Shown one piece after another: positions 35,314-43,611 of a stretch of DNA of 64,000 bases; the first letter of the stretch is position 1, and every line of letters begins with the position of its first letter. The DNA comes from Verrucomicrobium sp. (GTDB taxonomy: Bacteria > Verrucomicrobiota > Verrucomicrobiia > Methylacidiphilales > UBA1321): positions 1-64,000 of the forward strand of contig JAFIGT010000026.1 of assembly GCA_017849585.1 (NCBI GenBank), written 5' to 3'. The notes beneath the pieces are model-generated. The model made no database searches, was not told the DNA's origin, and saw nothing but the letters and a program-made list of their open reading frames with translations. The position numbers and the translations under genes were made by a program.

Positions 35314-36576
35314 ATGAGCACCTTTACCTATGTCGCCCTGCGCCGCAATGGCGAGAAGGTCACCAGCGAAATCGAGGCCGCCAACCGCACCGAAGCGTAC
35401 CGCAAGCTCGATCAGGAAAACCTGCAGCCGATCTCGCTCACTCTGAAGGCCGACGTCATCCTCCCCGGCTCCAGTGGCAAGCCCGGCAACGGTAAAACCG
35501 TCACCGCCGAGAAATGGAACGGGGTCTCGGTCAAACTCAGTCACGTCCAAGTGATCGCTTTCACCGAGGAAATCACCGACCTGCTCGAAGCCGGGTTGCA
35601 ACTTGAACAGGCGCTCAAGGTGATGGAACAGCGCTCCGAAGCTTCCGCCATCAAGACGGTTTCCACCGCCTTGCGCCAGCAGGTGCGCGAGGGTGCAAAT
35701 TTCTCCACCGCGTTGCGACGCGTCAGTCCGAGCTTTGGCGAACTCTACTGCAATCTTGTTTCGGCAGGTGAACTCAGCGGTGCCCTGCCCCAGATTTTAA
35801 AACGGCAGTTGAGCTACCTGCAACTCATCAAGGAACTCCAGGACCGCGTCACCTCCGCACTGATTTATCCCTCCGTCATTTTTGGAGCAGGTCTCGCACT
35901 GGTCATCATTTTCATGACCTATTTGGTCCCACAATTGACTGTCTTGTTCAGCAAGACCGGCAAGAGCCTCCCCTTCGCCACCCGCGCGCTCATCGGCACC
36001 AGCAATTTCCTCACCCACTACGGCTGGCTCGTCGCGCTCGGCGTGGTGGGCGCGATCGTCATCTTCCGCGCCATCATCGCCAAGCCCGAGGGCCGACTCT
36101 GGTGGGACCGCACCAAGTTGAAACTGCCCGTGATCGGCTCCGTGCTCAGCGCCCGCTTCTACGCCCAGTTTTCGCAAACGCTGGCCACCCTCACCACCAA
36201 CGGCATCCCGCTGCTCAACGCCCTGCGCCTCGTCAATGCCGCCACGCCGAACGTCTACCTGCGCGGCCTGCTGGAAGGTGTCGCCAATGCGGTCGGCGAA
36301 GGCGCGCCGCTCTCCCGGTCTCTCACCCGCACCGGGGTGTTTCCTCCGGTGTTGATTGACATGGTCGGCGTCGGCGAACAGACCGGCGATCTGCCCGTCG
36401 CCCTCGAACGGGTCGGCACCCGCTACGATAAGGTGCTCAACAAACGCATCGAATTCATGACCTCACTCGTCCAACCACTCGTCATCATCATGGTGGCCGT
36501 CGTGGTCGGTCTCGTCGCGTTCTCCATGATGACCGGCATCTTCCAATCCGTCTCCGGCCTGCGCGGCAAGATGTGA
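35314..36576 (+). CDS. gspF: GspF-type inner-membrane platform protein of the plus-strand operon
   Basis: 420 residues. The opening FTYVALRRNGEKVTSEIEAANRTEA is the soluble N-terminal piece. Two GspF domains follow (FTEEITDLLEAGLQLEQAL and FSQTLATLTTNGIPLLNALRL), with membrane helices VIFGAGLALVIIFMTYLVPQL, WLVALGVVGAIVIFRAII and PLVIIMVAVVVGLVAFSMM. It organises the ATPase and the assembly proteins. It is the second gene of the operon, 138 bases after the ATPase gene. GTCAAAA repeats follow its stop codon. Confidence 0.93.
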   Translation: MSTFTYVALRRNGEKVTSEIEAANRTEAYRKLDQENLQPISLTLKADVILPGSSGKPGNGKTVTAEKWNGVSVKLSHVQVIAFTEEITDLLEAGLQLEQALKVMEQRSEASAIKTVSTALRQQVREGANFSTALRRVSPSFGELYCNLVSAGELSGALPQILKRQLSYLQLIKELQDRVTSALIYPSVIFGAGLALVIIFMTYLVPQLTVLFSKTGKSLPFATRALIGTSNFLTHYGWLVALGVVGAIVIFRAIIAKPEGRLWWDRTKLKLPVIGSVLSARFYAQFSQTLATLTTNGIPLLNALRLVNAATPNVYLRGLLEGVANAVGEGAPLSRSLTRTGVFPPVLIDMVGVGEQTGDLPVALERVGTRYDKVLNKRIEFMTSLVQPLVIIMVAVVVGLVAFSMMTGIFQSVSGLRGKM

Positions 36577-36583
36577 TGGAGGC

Positions 36584-36614
36584 AAGTCAAAAGTCAAAAG
36601 TTAAAAGTCAAAGC
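36584..36614 (+). repeat. Short GTCAAAA-type tandem repeat
   Basis: AAGTCAAAAGTCAAAAGTT and AAAAGTCAAAG follow each other, four imperfect units of 7-8 bases, directly after the gspF stop codon. Similar tracts lie at 45944-45973 and, inverted, at 46029-46067, so the operon section from 36.6 to 46 kb is bracketed by them. Confidence 0.6.
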
Positions 36615-36760
36615 TAACTTTGCGGACACCTGGTCTTGCTCACTGCGAGATGCTTTAATGACAATGACAAAAACTTTTTAACATTTGCGCTATAGTTTTG
36701 ACTTTTATACGCCACGCTTTACTCCCTGCGATTTTCCTCTATACATCAAACCGTACTTTC

Positions 36761-37759
36761 ATGAGCCGATTCGCGTTATTATTGGCCTTGCTGTTGGGGA
36801 GTGTTGCCAGGGCGGCCAACGCCGGGGAATCATATGTCCATCCTCTCCCCCTGCCCGCCCATGTGACCGCGCCGGAATGGCTGCAAATCCGCGAACCTGA
36901 ACCGGCCGTATCCTCCACCTTCGCCTCGTGGGAATTCGCCATCAAGGCCCCCGACAATACAGGCGACCTTGCCGTCACGTTTTACTTCACGGAAAAGGAA
37001 GGCAGTTTCCTAAAGCTCTACTGGCAGGGCACGGCCGAAGCGGAAACCCTCTGCGATAATTTGTACGACGGCGTCGCCATGCCGAACCAGAAAACCATTC
37101 TCATCCCCAAGTCGGTAATTCGCTCCGGCGGCACGCTCACCGTCCTGTCCGGAACCAGTGACACCGGCATTCAGCGCGTGGAATGGAACTGGGTCACCCC
37201 CACCACCATCGCCGTGGTCGACGCCGCCACCGCTCCGGCCTTGCTCCGCGCGGGCAATCAACCGCTCCGCGCCGAGGAGATCAGCGGCAACGAACATGTC
37301 CCCACCAGCGACCGCATCCATGGCAACGCCGTCTCCGCCGTGATTCAGGAAGAACCCGTCCGCATCGAGCAGGGCGTGGAATTCCTCGCCTCGTTGGAAG
37401 CCGTTCCGCCGCTCGCGCGCATCGAAGTGCAACTCCTCGGCGTACCGCTGAATCGCAACATTGCCGTCTGGATCAATGGCATACCGGTCAATCAACTTTC
37501 CCTCGACGTGCCCGACCTCTCCGATCCCGGTTACCTGCCCCCCACCGAAACCTCAGCCCCCGTCTATGTCGGCTGGCGCAAAGGCACGGTCTTCGTTCCC
37601 GCCACCGCCTTGCGCGAAGGAGAAAATCTCTTCCGCTTTGCATGGATCGAGAACGACCCCACCGCGAGCGTAACGACGCCATTGGCCTTGAAAAATTTCT
37701 TGCTTCAGCTGAACTTTGATGCGGCGCCCATCGTGCCGACCGCAACGAATCTGCCGTAA
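36761..37759 (+). CDS. Secreted protein of unknown function in the secretion operon
   Basis: 332 residues with a signal peptide (MSRFALLLALLLGSVARA). The mature part looks like two beta-rich modules: one from FASWEFAIKAPDNTGDLAVTFYFTE, and a C-terminal one with LLGVPLNRNIAVWINGIPVN and REGENLFRFAWIE. I recognise no family. It lies between gspF and the major pseudopilin gene gspG (9 bases apart), so a role in the same machine, or as a secreted accessory protein, is likely by context only. An upstream start would add 21 residues that are not a signal sequence. Confidence 0.6.
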   Translation: MSRFALLLALLLGSVARAANAGESYVHPLPLPAHVTAPEWLQIREPEPAVSSTFASWEFAIKAPDNTGDLAVTFYFTEKEGSFLKLYWQGTAEAETLCDNLYDGVAMPNQKTILIPKSVIRSGGTLTVLSGTSDTGIQRVEWNWVTPTTIAVVDAATAPALLRAGNQPLRAEEISGNEHVPTSDRIHGNAVSAVIQEEPVRIEQGVEFLASLEAVPPLARIEVQLLGVPLNRNIAVWINGIPVNQLSLDVPDLSDPGYLPPTETSAPVYVGWRKGTVFVPATALREGENLFRFAWIENDPTASVTTPLALKNFLLQLNFDAAPIVPTATNLP

Positions 37760-37768
37760 GGAGTTCCT

Positions 37769-38257
37769 ATGACTATGCCTGCCGCCTCCCCTTTCTCACT
37801 CCATCGCCATGTCCGTTCTCCCCGCACCCGCCGCGGTTACACGCTGGTGGAAATCATGCTCGTGCTCTCCATCATCGCGGTCCTGCTCGCCGCGGGTATT
37901 CACTACATGGCGGGCAATCTCGACATCGCCAAGGAAACCCGCGTAAAGGGCGATCTGCAGACCATCACCGTCCAGCTCCGCACCTACGAGATGCAGAATT
38001 TGTTCATGCCCTCCACCGAGCAAGGCTTGCAAGCGCTCGTCACCATGCCGACCAGCGAACCCAAACCCACCCGGTGGCGTCAGCTTCTCGAAAAGGACGC
38101 CCTCATCGACCCGTGGGGCAGCCCCTACAAATACGCCAATCCCGGCAAGCACAATCCCAGCAGCTTCGACCTCTATTCCATCGGTGCCGACCGCACCGAA
38201 GGCACCGCCGACGATTTCGGCAACTGGAATGCTGACGCCAACACCAGCGGGAATTAG
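37769..38257 (+). CDS. gspG: Major pseudopilin GspG
   Basis: 162 residues. The 23-residue leader ends in RRG, then YTLVEIMLVLSIIAVLLAAGIHY gives the prepilin signature with Glu5 and the hydrophobic helix. The C-terminal part has DPWGSPYKYANPGKHNP and DLYSIGADRTEGTADDFGNW, the calcium-binding loop typical of GspG. The prepilin peptidase that should cut after RRG is not encoded in this window. TAAGGAG lies six bases before the ATG; a second ATG two codons later is an alternative. It overlaps the next gene by 29 bases. Confidence 0.95.
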   Translation: MTMPAASPFSLHRHVRSPRTRRGYTLVEIMLVLSIIAVLLAAGIHYMAGNLDIAKETRVKGDLQTITVQLRTYEMQNLFMPSTEQGLQALVTMPTSEPKPTRWRQLLEKDALIDPWGSPYKYANPGKHNPSSFDLYSIGADRTEGTADDFGNWNADANTSGN

Positions 38258-38918
38258 ACGGTTCGCCCGCGCCCGGATCCCGGACCGCGCGGCGTATACC
38301 ATCCTCGAAATCTGCCTGGTGCTTTTCATCATCGCGCTGATTGTCGGCGCCTCCATTCCCTTCACCGGTGGCCTCATCGCCGAGCAGCAACTGCGTGAAC
38401 CGGCGCGACAGATTGAACTCCTCGCCCGCACCGCAAGGCATCTCGCCACCCTGCAACAGCGCCCCTACGTCCTCATCCTCAACGCGGACCACATCATTCT
38501 CCAGCCCTACAGCGCCGCCGATCCCCTCGCCCCGTTCCAGATCGATAGCACCGCCGCAACCGCCAATGCCTCCAACTCCCCTCTCGTCAGCACCAACAAA
38601 ACGACCATCACCACCACCTTTTCCACGGCCAATCTAAGCTCCACCAATAACGCCGTCTCCTCCTTCGACGACGCCCCCGTTTACACGCTGCTCGATCCGG
38701 TCACGCAGGAGTACGAGATTCCCGAGAAAGTCACCTTCACCGTGCGCGGCTGGCAGGAAAAGGACTGGTATCCCCCCGAGGATCGCACCTGGATCTTTCC
38801 ACCGACCGGACTGTGCGAACCGCTGGAAATTCGCGTACAAAAAGGCGAAGCCTACATCGAGAACACCTACGATCCCCTCACCGGCTCGATCAAAAGTGAA
38901 CGGTTCTATCTCCCATGA
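38229..38918 (+). CDS. Minor pseudopilin, GspH-like
   Basis: 229 residues starting at the ATG inside the end of gspG. The prepilin helix is YTILEICLVLFIIALIVGASIPF, preceded by DRAA rather than the usual Gly before the cleavage site. The mature part contains a Thr/Asn/Ser-rich loop (roughly residues 110-140) and a beta-rich end (WIFPPTGLCEPLEIRVQKGEAYIEN), as in GspH/FimT-type minor pseudopilins that sit at the pseudopilus tip. The gene order between gspG and the GspI-like gene supports this call. Confidence 0.75.
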   Translation: MLTPTPAGIRRFARARIPDRAAYTILEICLVLFIIALIVGASIPFTGGLIAEQQLREPARQIELLARTARHLATLQQRPYVLILNADHIILQPYSAADPLAPFQIDSTAATANASNSPLVSTNKTTITTTFSTANLSSTNNAVSSFDDAPVYTLLDPVTQEYEIPEKVTFTVRGWQEKDWYPPEDRTWIFPPTGLCEPLEIRVQKGEAYIENTYDPLTGSIKSERFYLP

Positions 38919-39310
38919 ACCGCACCTATTCCCACACTTCCCGCCGCGGTTCGCTTCTGCTCGAAGTGATGCTCGCCATGGGGATTTTCTCCGTCGGCAT
39001 CGTCGGCTTCGCCCTCTGCCTGCACAAGACCATGGAGACGGTCAATTACAGCCGCAACGAGATCCGCATCCGGCAGGAACTCCAGACCCGATTGCAAGAT
39101 TTGCGGCAAGGCCGCTTCACTGTCGAAACCAAGAACGAGCCACCCGACGCGTTCGGTGTGCAGTACACGCACGAGATCACACTCCTGCAAATCGAATCCG
39201 ACCGCAAAACGCTCCTCAACAATCTCTACGACGTCAAAGTCACCGCCCGCTGGAAAGAAGGCAACGAAGAGCAGGAACGCTCCACGGAGGTCTATGTTTA
39301 CCAGCCCTGA
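38915..39310 (+). CDS. Minor pseudopilin, GspI/PilV-like
   Basis: 131 residues. The leader ends in RRG, followed by SLLLEVMLAMGIFSVGIVGFALC, a prepilin helix with Glu at position 5. The short mature domain has ITLLQIESDRKTLLNNLYDVKVTARW, consistent with GspI, which nucleates the tip complex with GspJ and GspK. It starts in an ATGA overlap with the GspH-like gene, indicating translational coupling. A palindromic repeat begins 19 bases after its stop codon and falls within the leader of the next gene. Confidence 0.8.
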   Translation: MNRTYSHTSRRGSLLLEVMLAMGIFSVGIVGFALCLHKTMETVNYSRNEIRIRQELQTRLQDLRQGRFTVETKNEPPDAFGVQYTHEITLLQIESDRKTLLNNLYDVKVTARWKEGNEEQERSTEVYVYQP

Positions 39311-40208
39311 CGCGGCATCAAAGTCCCCTGTAGGGCGGTTCTGTGAATCGCCGCGGCGCGATACAATCGCGCCCTACAAGGCAGAGAACTTACAGTTGCC
39401 TAAAGCGACGCGCATCGCGCGTCAGCTACCGGGTCCAGCGTCACGCTGGCAGCGTCACGCTGGCTTCACCCTGCTCGAAGTCATGCTCGCCATCGGCATC
39501 CTCGCCCTCCTCATGGGTGTCATGCTCGCCCTTGTCGAAAAAACCCTCGAAGCCACCGTCACCCTCGAGCAGGAACAACAACGACTCCAACAACGGCAAG
39601 GCGTTCTCGATCTCCTCCGCACCACATTTCGCACCCTGCCCAACGACGTCCAGATGATCAGCCGCCGCGTCAACGACTCCGCCAACGGCACCCAGCAGCA
39701 AATCGTCTTCGCCAACGCCCCCACCGTCCTCTCCTGGGGCAACCCCGACGAAATGCTTCACAGCTCCGTCATCCTCGGCACCCCCGCGCAAACCGGCGGC
39801 GGCCTCAACATCTCCATCAAGCACGTCCCCCCGCCCGACATCGATATCGCGCCCGACGCCACGCCGAATTACATCGGACTTCTCCCCGCCGAAGGTTCCG
39901 CACAGGACACCGCCCTCTGGCTGCCCCTTCTCGAAAACATGAAGAGCGTCCAATGGCGTTTCTTCGATCCCCGCACCGTCAACTGGCTCGACGACTGGAC
40001 CGATCCCAACACCCGGCCTGCCCTCATCGAACTCCAATGGCAATTCCTCGACGAGACCGCCCTCCAGCGCTACGTCTTCTGGCTCCCGCCACTCACCCCC
40101 AACGCCCGGCCCAAATTCACCCAGCCCGCCGCGGGTCGCGCCACCACCACAAACCCACCCACCGGAGGTCAACCCCAACCTCCGTCCAGCCCAACCCCCG
40201 CCCGATGA
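39294..40208 (+). CDS. Minor pseudopilin, GspJ-like, with a repeat-derived leader
   Basis: 304 residues if started at the ATG at 39294, inside the end of the GspI-like gene. The mature part begins FTLLEVMLAIGILALLMGVMLALVEKT after HAG, a good prepilin site. It then has ALWLPLLENMKSVQWRFFDPRTVNW and a proline-rich tail, as in GspJ. About 55 residues lie ahead of the cleavage site, far longer than normal leaders. This stretch is encoded by two palindromic repeats (39329-39378 and 39431-39463), so the real start may be a TTG near 39397 or another rare codon. The function should survive since the leader is removed. Confidence 0.8.
   Translation: MFTSPDAASKSPVGRFCESPRRDTIAPYKAENLQLPKATRIARQLPGPASRWQRHAGFTLLEVMLAIGILALLMGVMLALVEKTLEATVTLEQEQQRLQQRQGVLDLLRTTFRTLPNDVQMISRRVNDSANGTQQQIVFANAPTVLSWGNPDEMLHSSVILGTPAQTGGGLNISIKHVPPPDIDIAPDATPNYIGLLPAEGSAQDTALWLPLLENMKSVQWRFFDPRTVNWLDDWTDPNTRPALIELQWQFLDETALQRYVFWLPPLTPNARPKFTQPAAGRATTTNPPTGGQPQPPSSPTPAR
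39329..39378. repeat. Cloverleaf-like palindromic repeat, TTCNGTGAA type, copy 3
   Basis: TGTAGGGCG pairs with CGCCCTACA as the outer stem. Inside are two further hairpins: GGCGGTTC-TGT-GAATCGCC with one mismatch, and GGCGCGAT-ACA-ATCGCGCC, which is perfect. The element lies just after the GspI-like stop and in the reading frame of the GspJ-like leader. Confidence 0.75.
39431..39463. repeat. Two adjacent copies of the AGCGTCACGCT palindrome
   Basis: GGGTCCAGCGTCACGCTGG (39431-39449) is followed directly by CAGCGTCACGCTGG. The first copy is identical in 19 bases to 16589-16607 at the end of the aldo/keto reductase. Both lie in the coding frame of the GspJ-like gene just before its FTLLEVM segment. 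Confidence 0.75.
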
Positions 40209-41134
40209 GAACCGCCCGCTTCTCTCCTCATCGCCACCGTGGATCTGCCCTGCTCATTTCCCTCTGGGCGCTGGCCATACTCTCCTTCGCCATTCTGGGG
40301 GCCGTCCAAACCTCCAGTGTCCGGCTCGATGAAGACCTCGCCCGCCAGCGTGAAGCCCGCGCGATGGAACTCGCCGAGTCCGGCCTCGCCATCGCCTCGC
40401 ATCCCAACGTCCGCCGTGGCGAATCGATCCTACAGAAAGAATTTCCCCCCTATGAAAGCTTCCACGCCGATCTCGGCAGCGAAGCCGCCCGGGTGCAGAT
40501 CAATGCCTGCCTCGCCGACTCGAAAAAGCGCCCCATCCTCGAGCGCCTCTTCTACCTCTGGGGACTGCGCAATGCAGAGATCGACCTCGTCATCGACAGC
40601 CTCGCCGACTGGGTCGACGCCAACGACATCAAGCGGATCAACGGAGCAGAAAGCGCCGAGTACACCACCGACGGCAAGACAAACTACCCGCCCAACCGCC
40701 CCTTTGAATCGGTCGAGGAAATGGCACTCGTGAAAAACATGAATCTCCTTGAGAAAGTCAAACCCGACTGGCGCGACTACTTCACCGTCTGGAGCGACGG
40801 CAAGATCGACCTCAACGAAGCCTCCGCCGAAGTCATCTCCGCCGCCTGCAACATCTCCCTCGGCCAAGCCCAATCGCTCGTCAGCAAGCGCAACGGCCCC
40901 GATGCCCATTCCAATACCCCCGACGACGTCCGCTACACCGATCTGAACCAGATACGCATTGCGCTTGGCATGGCACAACAAAACTTCCAGTCTGTCGCGG
41001 AGCATGTTACGCTCGAATCGTCGCTCCGTCGCATCACGAGCACGGGAAAGGTCGGGCCGTACCAGAAAACCATTTCCGTTCTTGTCCGCGTCAGCAACCA
41101 AACGATCCAATATTACGAATGGCTGGAACAATAA
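40205..41134 (+). CDS. gspK: Minor pseudopilin GspK
   Basis: 309 residues. The N-terminus MRTARFSPHRHRG-SALLISLWALAILSFAILG is the GspK form of the prepilin signal, without Glu5, as usual for this subunit. The large mature domain includes LIDVIDS-like helices (EIDLVIDSLADWVDANDIKR), LNEASAEVISAACNI with its helix-hairpin-helix-like fold, and DLNQIRIALGM. GspK caps the pseudopilus. It begins in an ATGA overlap with the GspJ-like gene and overlaps the following gene by 16 bases, showing one tightly packed transcript. Confidence 0.88.
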   Translation: MRTARFSPHRHRGSALLISLWALAILSFAILGAVQTSSVRLDEDLARQREARAMELAESGLAIASHPNVRRGESILQKEFPPYESFHADLGSEAARVQINACLADSKKRPILERLFYLWGLRNAEIDLVIDSLADWVDANDIKRINGAESAEYTTDGKTNYPPNRPFESVEEMALVKNMNLLEKVKPDWRDYFTVWSDGKIDLNEASAEVISAACNISLGQAQSLVSKRNGPDAHSNTPDDVRYTDLNQIRIALGMAQQNFQSVAEHVTLESSLRRITSTGKVGPYQKTISVLVRVSNQTIQYYEWLEQ

Positions 41135-42417
41135 CCACCGCGCCCACGCCGTCCACCCCGCTACGTGCCCCGCAGCCGGGCGCCACGCCACGCCGTGGCC
41201 GCAAAGCCGCCGAGCGCCGCTTCATCGTGCCCGGTGAAAGCGAGTGGGAAATCTGGGCCGGCTCCGACGCCGCCTCCAGCCACTTCGTCGCCACCGTCCC
41301 CAGCCCGAAGCAGGCCGACGCCGTCACTGCCCTCGGCCTCCCCGCCCGTGAAGTCGTCACCCTGCCGATCTGGCTCGCCACCATCGACCGCGCGCTCCTG
41401 CCGGAAATGGTCGCCCTGCAGTGCGAGAAACGCGGCGTCCTGAACCGTGCCCGGCACGACAGCCCGTTCGACTTCGAAGTCGTCGCGCAGGAAAACAACG
41501 AATCCCTGCTCCGCGCCCAGATCCTACCCCTCACCCTTTCCCCAGATGTCTGCGCCGAGGAAGTCGAACACTTCGACCTCGCCTGCCGCTTCGCCCCACT
41601 GCCTAATCAGGCGCTCCTGCTCTGGCGCGAACTCGGCGTGCTCTGCGCCGCCATCACCCGCCGTCACACCCTCGTCTACGCCGCTTCCCTCGGCGAGGAA
41701 CAGATTCAAGACAGTGTCATCTCGCAACTCTTTCGCCTCCTCTCCATCGCACAAAGCGAACGCTGGATCACCGGCACCACCGAGATCGTCCTGCGCGGCA
41801 CCTTTAATTCCGCCGAGGAAGCCACCGTCCGCACCGGACTCAATCTCCCCGTCCGCCGCGAAGCCCGCCCCGCGCCGTGGCCCACCAGCAAGCCCACCGC
41901 CCTGATCCCCGACTCCGTCCGACAATCGCTTCTCCTCCGCCGCAAATCGGCCACGCTGCAAAAACGCATCGCGATTGTGGCTGGCATTTACCTCCTCGCC
42001 GTCGCGGTCTGGAGCGGTTACATCGGCTGGCTCACCATACAAACCCGGAGCCTCTCGACTCAGGTCGCCGCCACCGCGTCGCAGGTCCAGCAACTCCGCT
42101 CCACCGCCCTGCGCTGGAATCTCCTCCAGCCCGCCATCAGCCCCAGCCATTACCCGGTCGAAATCCTGTACCGCTGCGCCAACGTCCTCCCCAAGGAAGG
42201 CATCCAGCTCACCCTCTTTGAACAACGCGGTCCCCGGCTCATTCTCTCCGGCGAATCCAAAGGCACCGACAGCCTCGGCACCGTCAACGCGCTCCTGAAA
42301 GAGCTCAAGGCCAACAAGGAACTCAAGGATTTCACCTGGACCATGCCGCAGCCGCTCATCCGTGACAACGCCTGCAAATTCCAAATCGAAGGAACCCGTG
42401 CGCCCGCTCACCCCTAA
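41119..42417 (+). CDS. Assembly protein, GspL/PilM-PilN-like
   Basis: 432 residues. The first 280 or so are soluble, with an actin-like (PilM/GspL) flavour (IDRALLPEMVALQCEKRGVL, FVATVPSP). A membrane helix IAIVAGIYLLAVAVWSGYIGW follows near residue 285, and then a PilN/GspL-type periplasmic end with a coiled segment (TQVAATASQVQQLRSTAL). Sequence similarity is weak, so the call relies on this domain order and on the gene place between gspK and a GspM-like gene. The protein should link the ATPase to the pseudopilus. A leading proline-rich N-terminus is not typical. Confidence 0.65.
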   Translation: MAGTITTAPTPSTPLRAPQPGATPRRGRKAAERRFIVPGESEWEIWAGSDAASSHFVATVPSPKQADAVTALGLPAREVVTLPIWLATIDRALLPEMVALQCEKRGVLNRARHDSPFDFEVVAQENNESLLRAQILPLTLSPDVCAEEVEHFDLACRFAPLPNQALLLWRELGVLCAAITRRHTLVYAASLGEEQIQDSVISQLFRLLSIAQSERWITGTTEIVLRGTFNSAEEATVRTGLNLPVRREARPAPWPTSKPTALIPDSVRQSLLLRRKSATLQKRIAIVAGIYLLAVAVWSGYIGWLTIQTRSLSTQVAATASQVQQLRSTALRWNLLQPAISPSHYPVEILYRCANVLPKEGIQLTLFEQRGPRLILSGESKGTDSLGTVNALLKELKANKELKDFTWTMPQPLIRDNACKFQIEGTRAPAHP

Positions 42418-42925
42418 AGAAAAGCGCCTGCTCATCCTCTTCCTCGCCCTCGTCTTCATCGTGGGCAACCTGATCGGTCTGCCCTGGCTCAGCGACCAGC
42501 AAAAAAAGCTGGGCCGCCAACTCATCGACCTGCGCAGCCAACAGGAAGTCGCCACCTCCTGGCTGGGAGAAAAAGATCTCTGGACCGAACGCAAGGCCTG
42601 GCTCGACGCCCACCAGCCCAAGCTCACCTCCAGCGGCGACGCCAGCTCGGATTTTCTCAAGCTCCTGCAAGACACCGCCCGCCAGAATAAAATCAAGATC
42701 GTCGACCAGAAATTGCTCGAACCCGAGAAACATCCCGGTTATGAAGCCATCTCGGTGCGCATGACGGTCAATGGCAACATGGAAGCCATCGCCCGCTGGC
42801 TTAGCGCCATCCAGCAACCAGACAAATTTCACGCCGTGCTCAAGTTCAACCTCAAACGCGAAGGAGAAGGCGACAACATGCGTTGCGACCTCGACCTCGC
42901 CCGCTGGTACGCCCCGCCCTCATGA
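42398..42925 (+). CDS. Assembly protein, GspM/PilO-like
   Basis: 175 residues from the GTG at 42398, with AAGGA five bases ahead, overlapping the previous gene by 20 bases. The N-terminal helix LLILFLALVFIVGNLIGLPWL is followed by a short coiled region (QQKKLGRQLIDLRSQQE) and a ferredoxin-like end (SVRMTVNGNMEAIARWLSAI), the PilO/GspM layout. A GTG 36 bases upstream is a weaker alternative. The order after the GspL-like gene and its ATGA overlap with the next gene fit a GspL-M pair. Confidence 0.65.
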   Translation: MRPLTPKEKRLLILFLALVFIVGNLIGLPWLSDQQKKLGRQLIDLRSQQEVATSWLGEKDLWTERKAWLDAHQPKLTSSGDASSDFLKLLQDTARQNKIKIVDQKLLEPEKHPGYEAISVRMTVNGNMEAIARWLSAIQQPDKFHAVLKFNLKREGEGDNMRCDLDLARWYAPPS

Positions 42926-43611
42926 ACTGCACCGGCACCACCTCTTTCTCCATGATCTCGCGATGGGCTGTAGCGCGCTTCGCTCACGTGTCCTACTCTC
43001 TCTCAACGAGTGAGTACAGCGTCACGCTGCTGGCACGCAGTGCCGGGGTGTGTGGTCTTGTGGCAACCGCATGGATCTTGCTTACGCTCCCCTCCTCCGC
43101 TGCCGGTAACCTCCCCGAAGGCTACCCCGCCACCCGCTACGAATCCCTCTGGAAACGCTCCCCATTCACCCTCTCCTCAATCACCGAGGATCAGGGTCCC
43201 ACCAGCGCCTTCAGCGAGCGCTACAGTCTCGGTGCCGCCTACACCGTCGGGAAGAAAGACTACGTCATCGTCGTCAACCGCAGCAATCCGCAGGAACGGC
43301 TCACCGTCAGCGCCGAACCCAACGAACAGGGGCTCACCCTCCTCTCCATCAGCTACGACAACGCCGCTCCCATGAAGACCACCGCCGTCATCAAGCAAGG
43401 CGAAGAAACCGGCCCCATTTCGTTCGATGAATCGCTCATCAAATCCACCGCGACGGCCGCCGCCAATGCCGCCATCCCCATGCCTCCGCCACAAGCCCCC
43501 CGGCAGCCCACTTACACTCCGGGCACACCCGGCGCTCCCACGCGCCGGATCGTGCGTCCGCGCATCATCGCCCCGCCGCCGGGGACCACCTCGACTCCCA
43601 CCCGACCATGA
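42922..43611 (+). CDS. GspC/PilP-like inner-membrane or periplasmic protein
   Basis: 229 residues, starting in an ATGA overlap with the GspM-like gene. It has a hydrophobic helix GVCGLVATAWILLTLPSSAAG, then a short conserved-looking domain starting YESLWKRSPFTLSS with beta strands (YSLGAAYTVGKKDYVIVVN, LTVSAEPNEQGLTLLSIS), and a proline-rich end. This is the layout of GspC/PilP proteins that connect the inner-membrane platform to the secretin, which is the next gene. The residues ahead of the helix are partly encoded by dispersed repeats (43017-43063). No PDZ domain is visible. Confidence 0.5.
   Translation: MNCTGTTSFSMISRWAVARFAHVSYSLSTSEYSVTLLARSAGVCGLVATAWILLTLPSSAAGNLPEGYPATRYESLWKRSPFTLSSITEDQGPTSAFSERYSLGAAYTVGKKDYVIVVNRSNPQERLTVSAEPNEQGLTLLSISYDNAAPMKTTAVIKQGEETGPISFDESLIKSTATAAANAAIPMPPPQAPRQPTYTPGTPGAPTRRIVRPRIIAPPPGTTSTPTRP
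43017..43063. repeat. Palindromic AGCGTCACGCT repeat with the GCCGGGGTGTG block
   Basis: CAGCGTCACGCTG (43017-43029) is the core seen at 16592 and 39435. It is followed by GCCGGGGTGTG-T-GGTCTTGT (43041-43063), the block also found at 11417-11440. Both parts are translated in the N-terminal region of the GspC-like gene. Confidence 0.65.

Noticed and set aside
36584-36614. Possible CRISPR-like array of GTCAAAA units
   Set aside because: Units are only 7-8 bases, imperfect and adjacent without spacers, and there are no cas genes. These are short tandem repeats.
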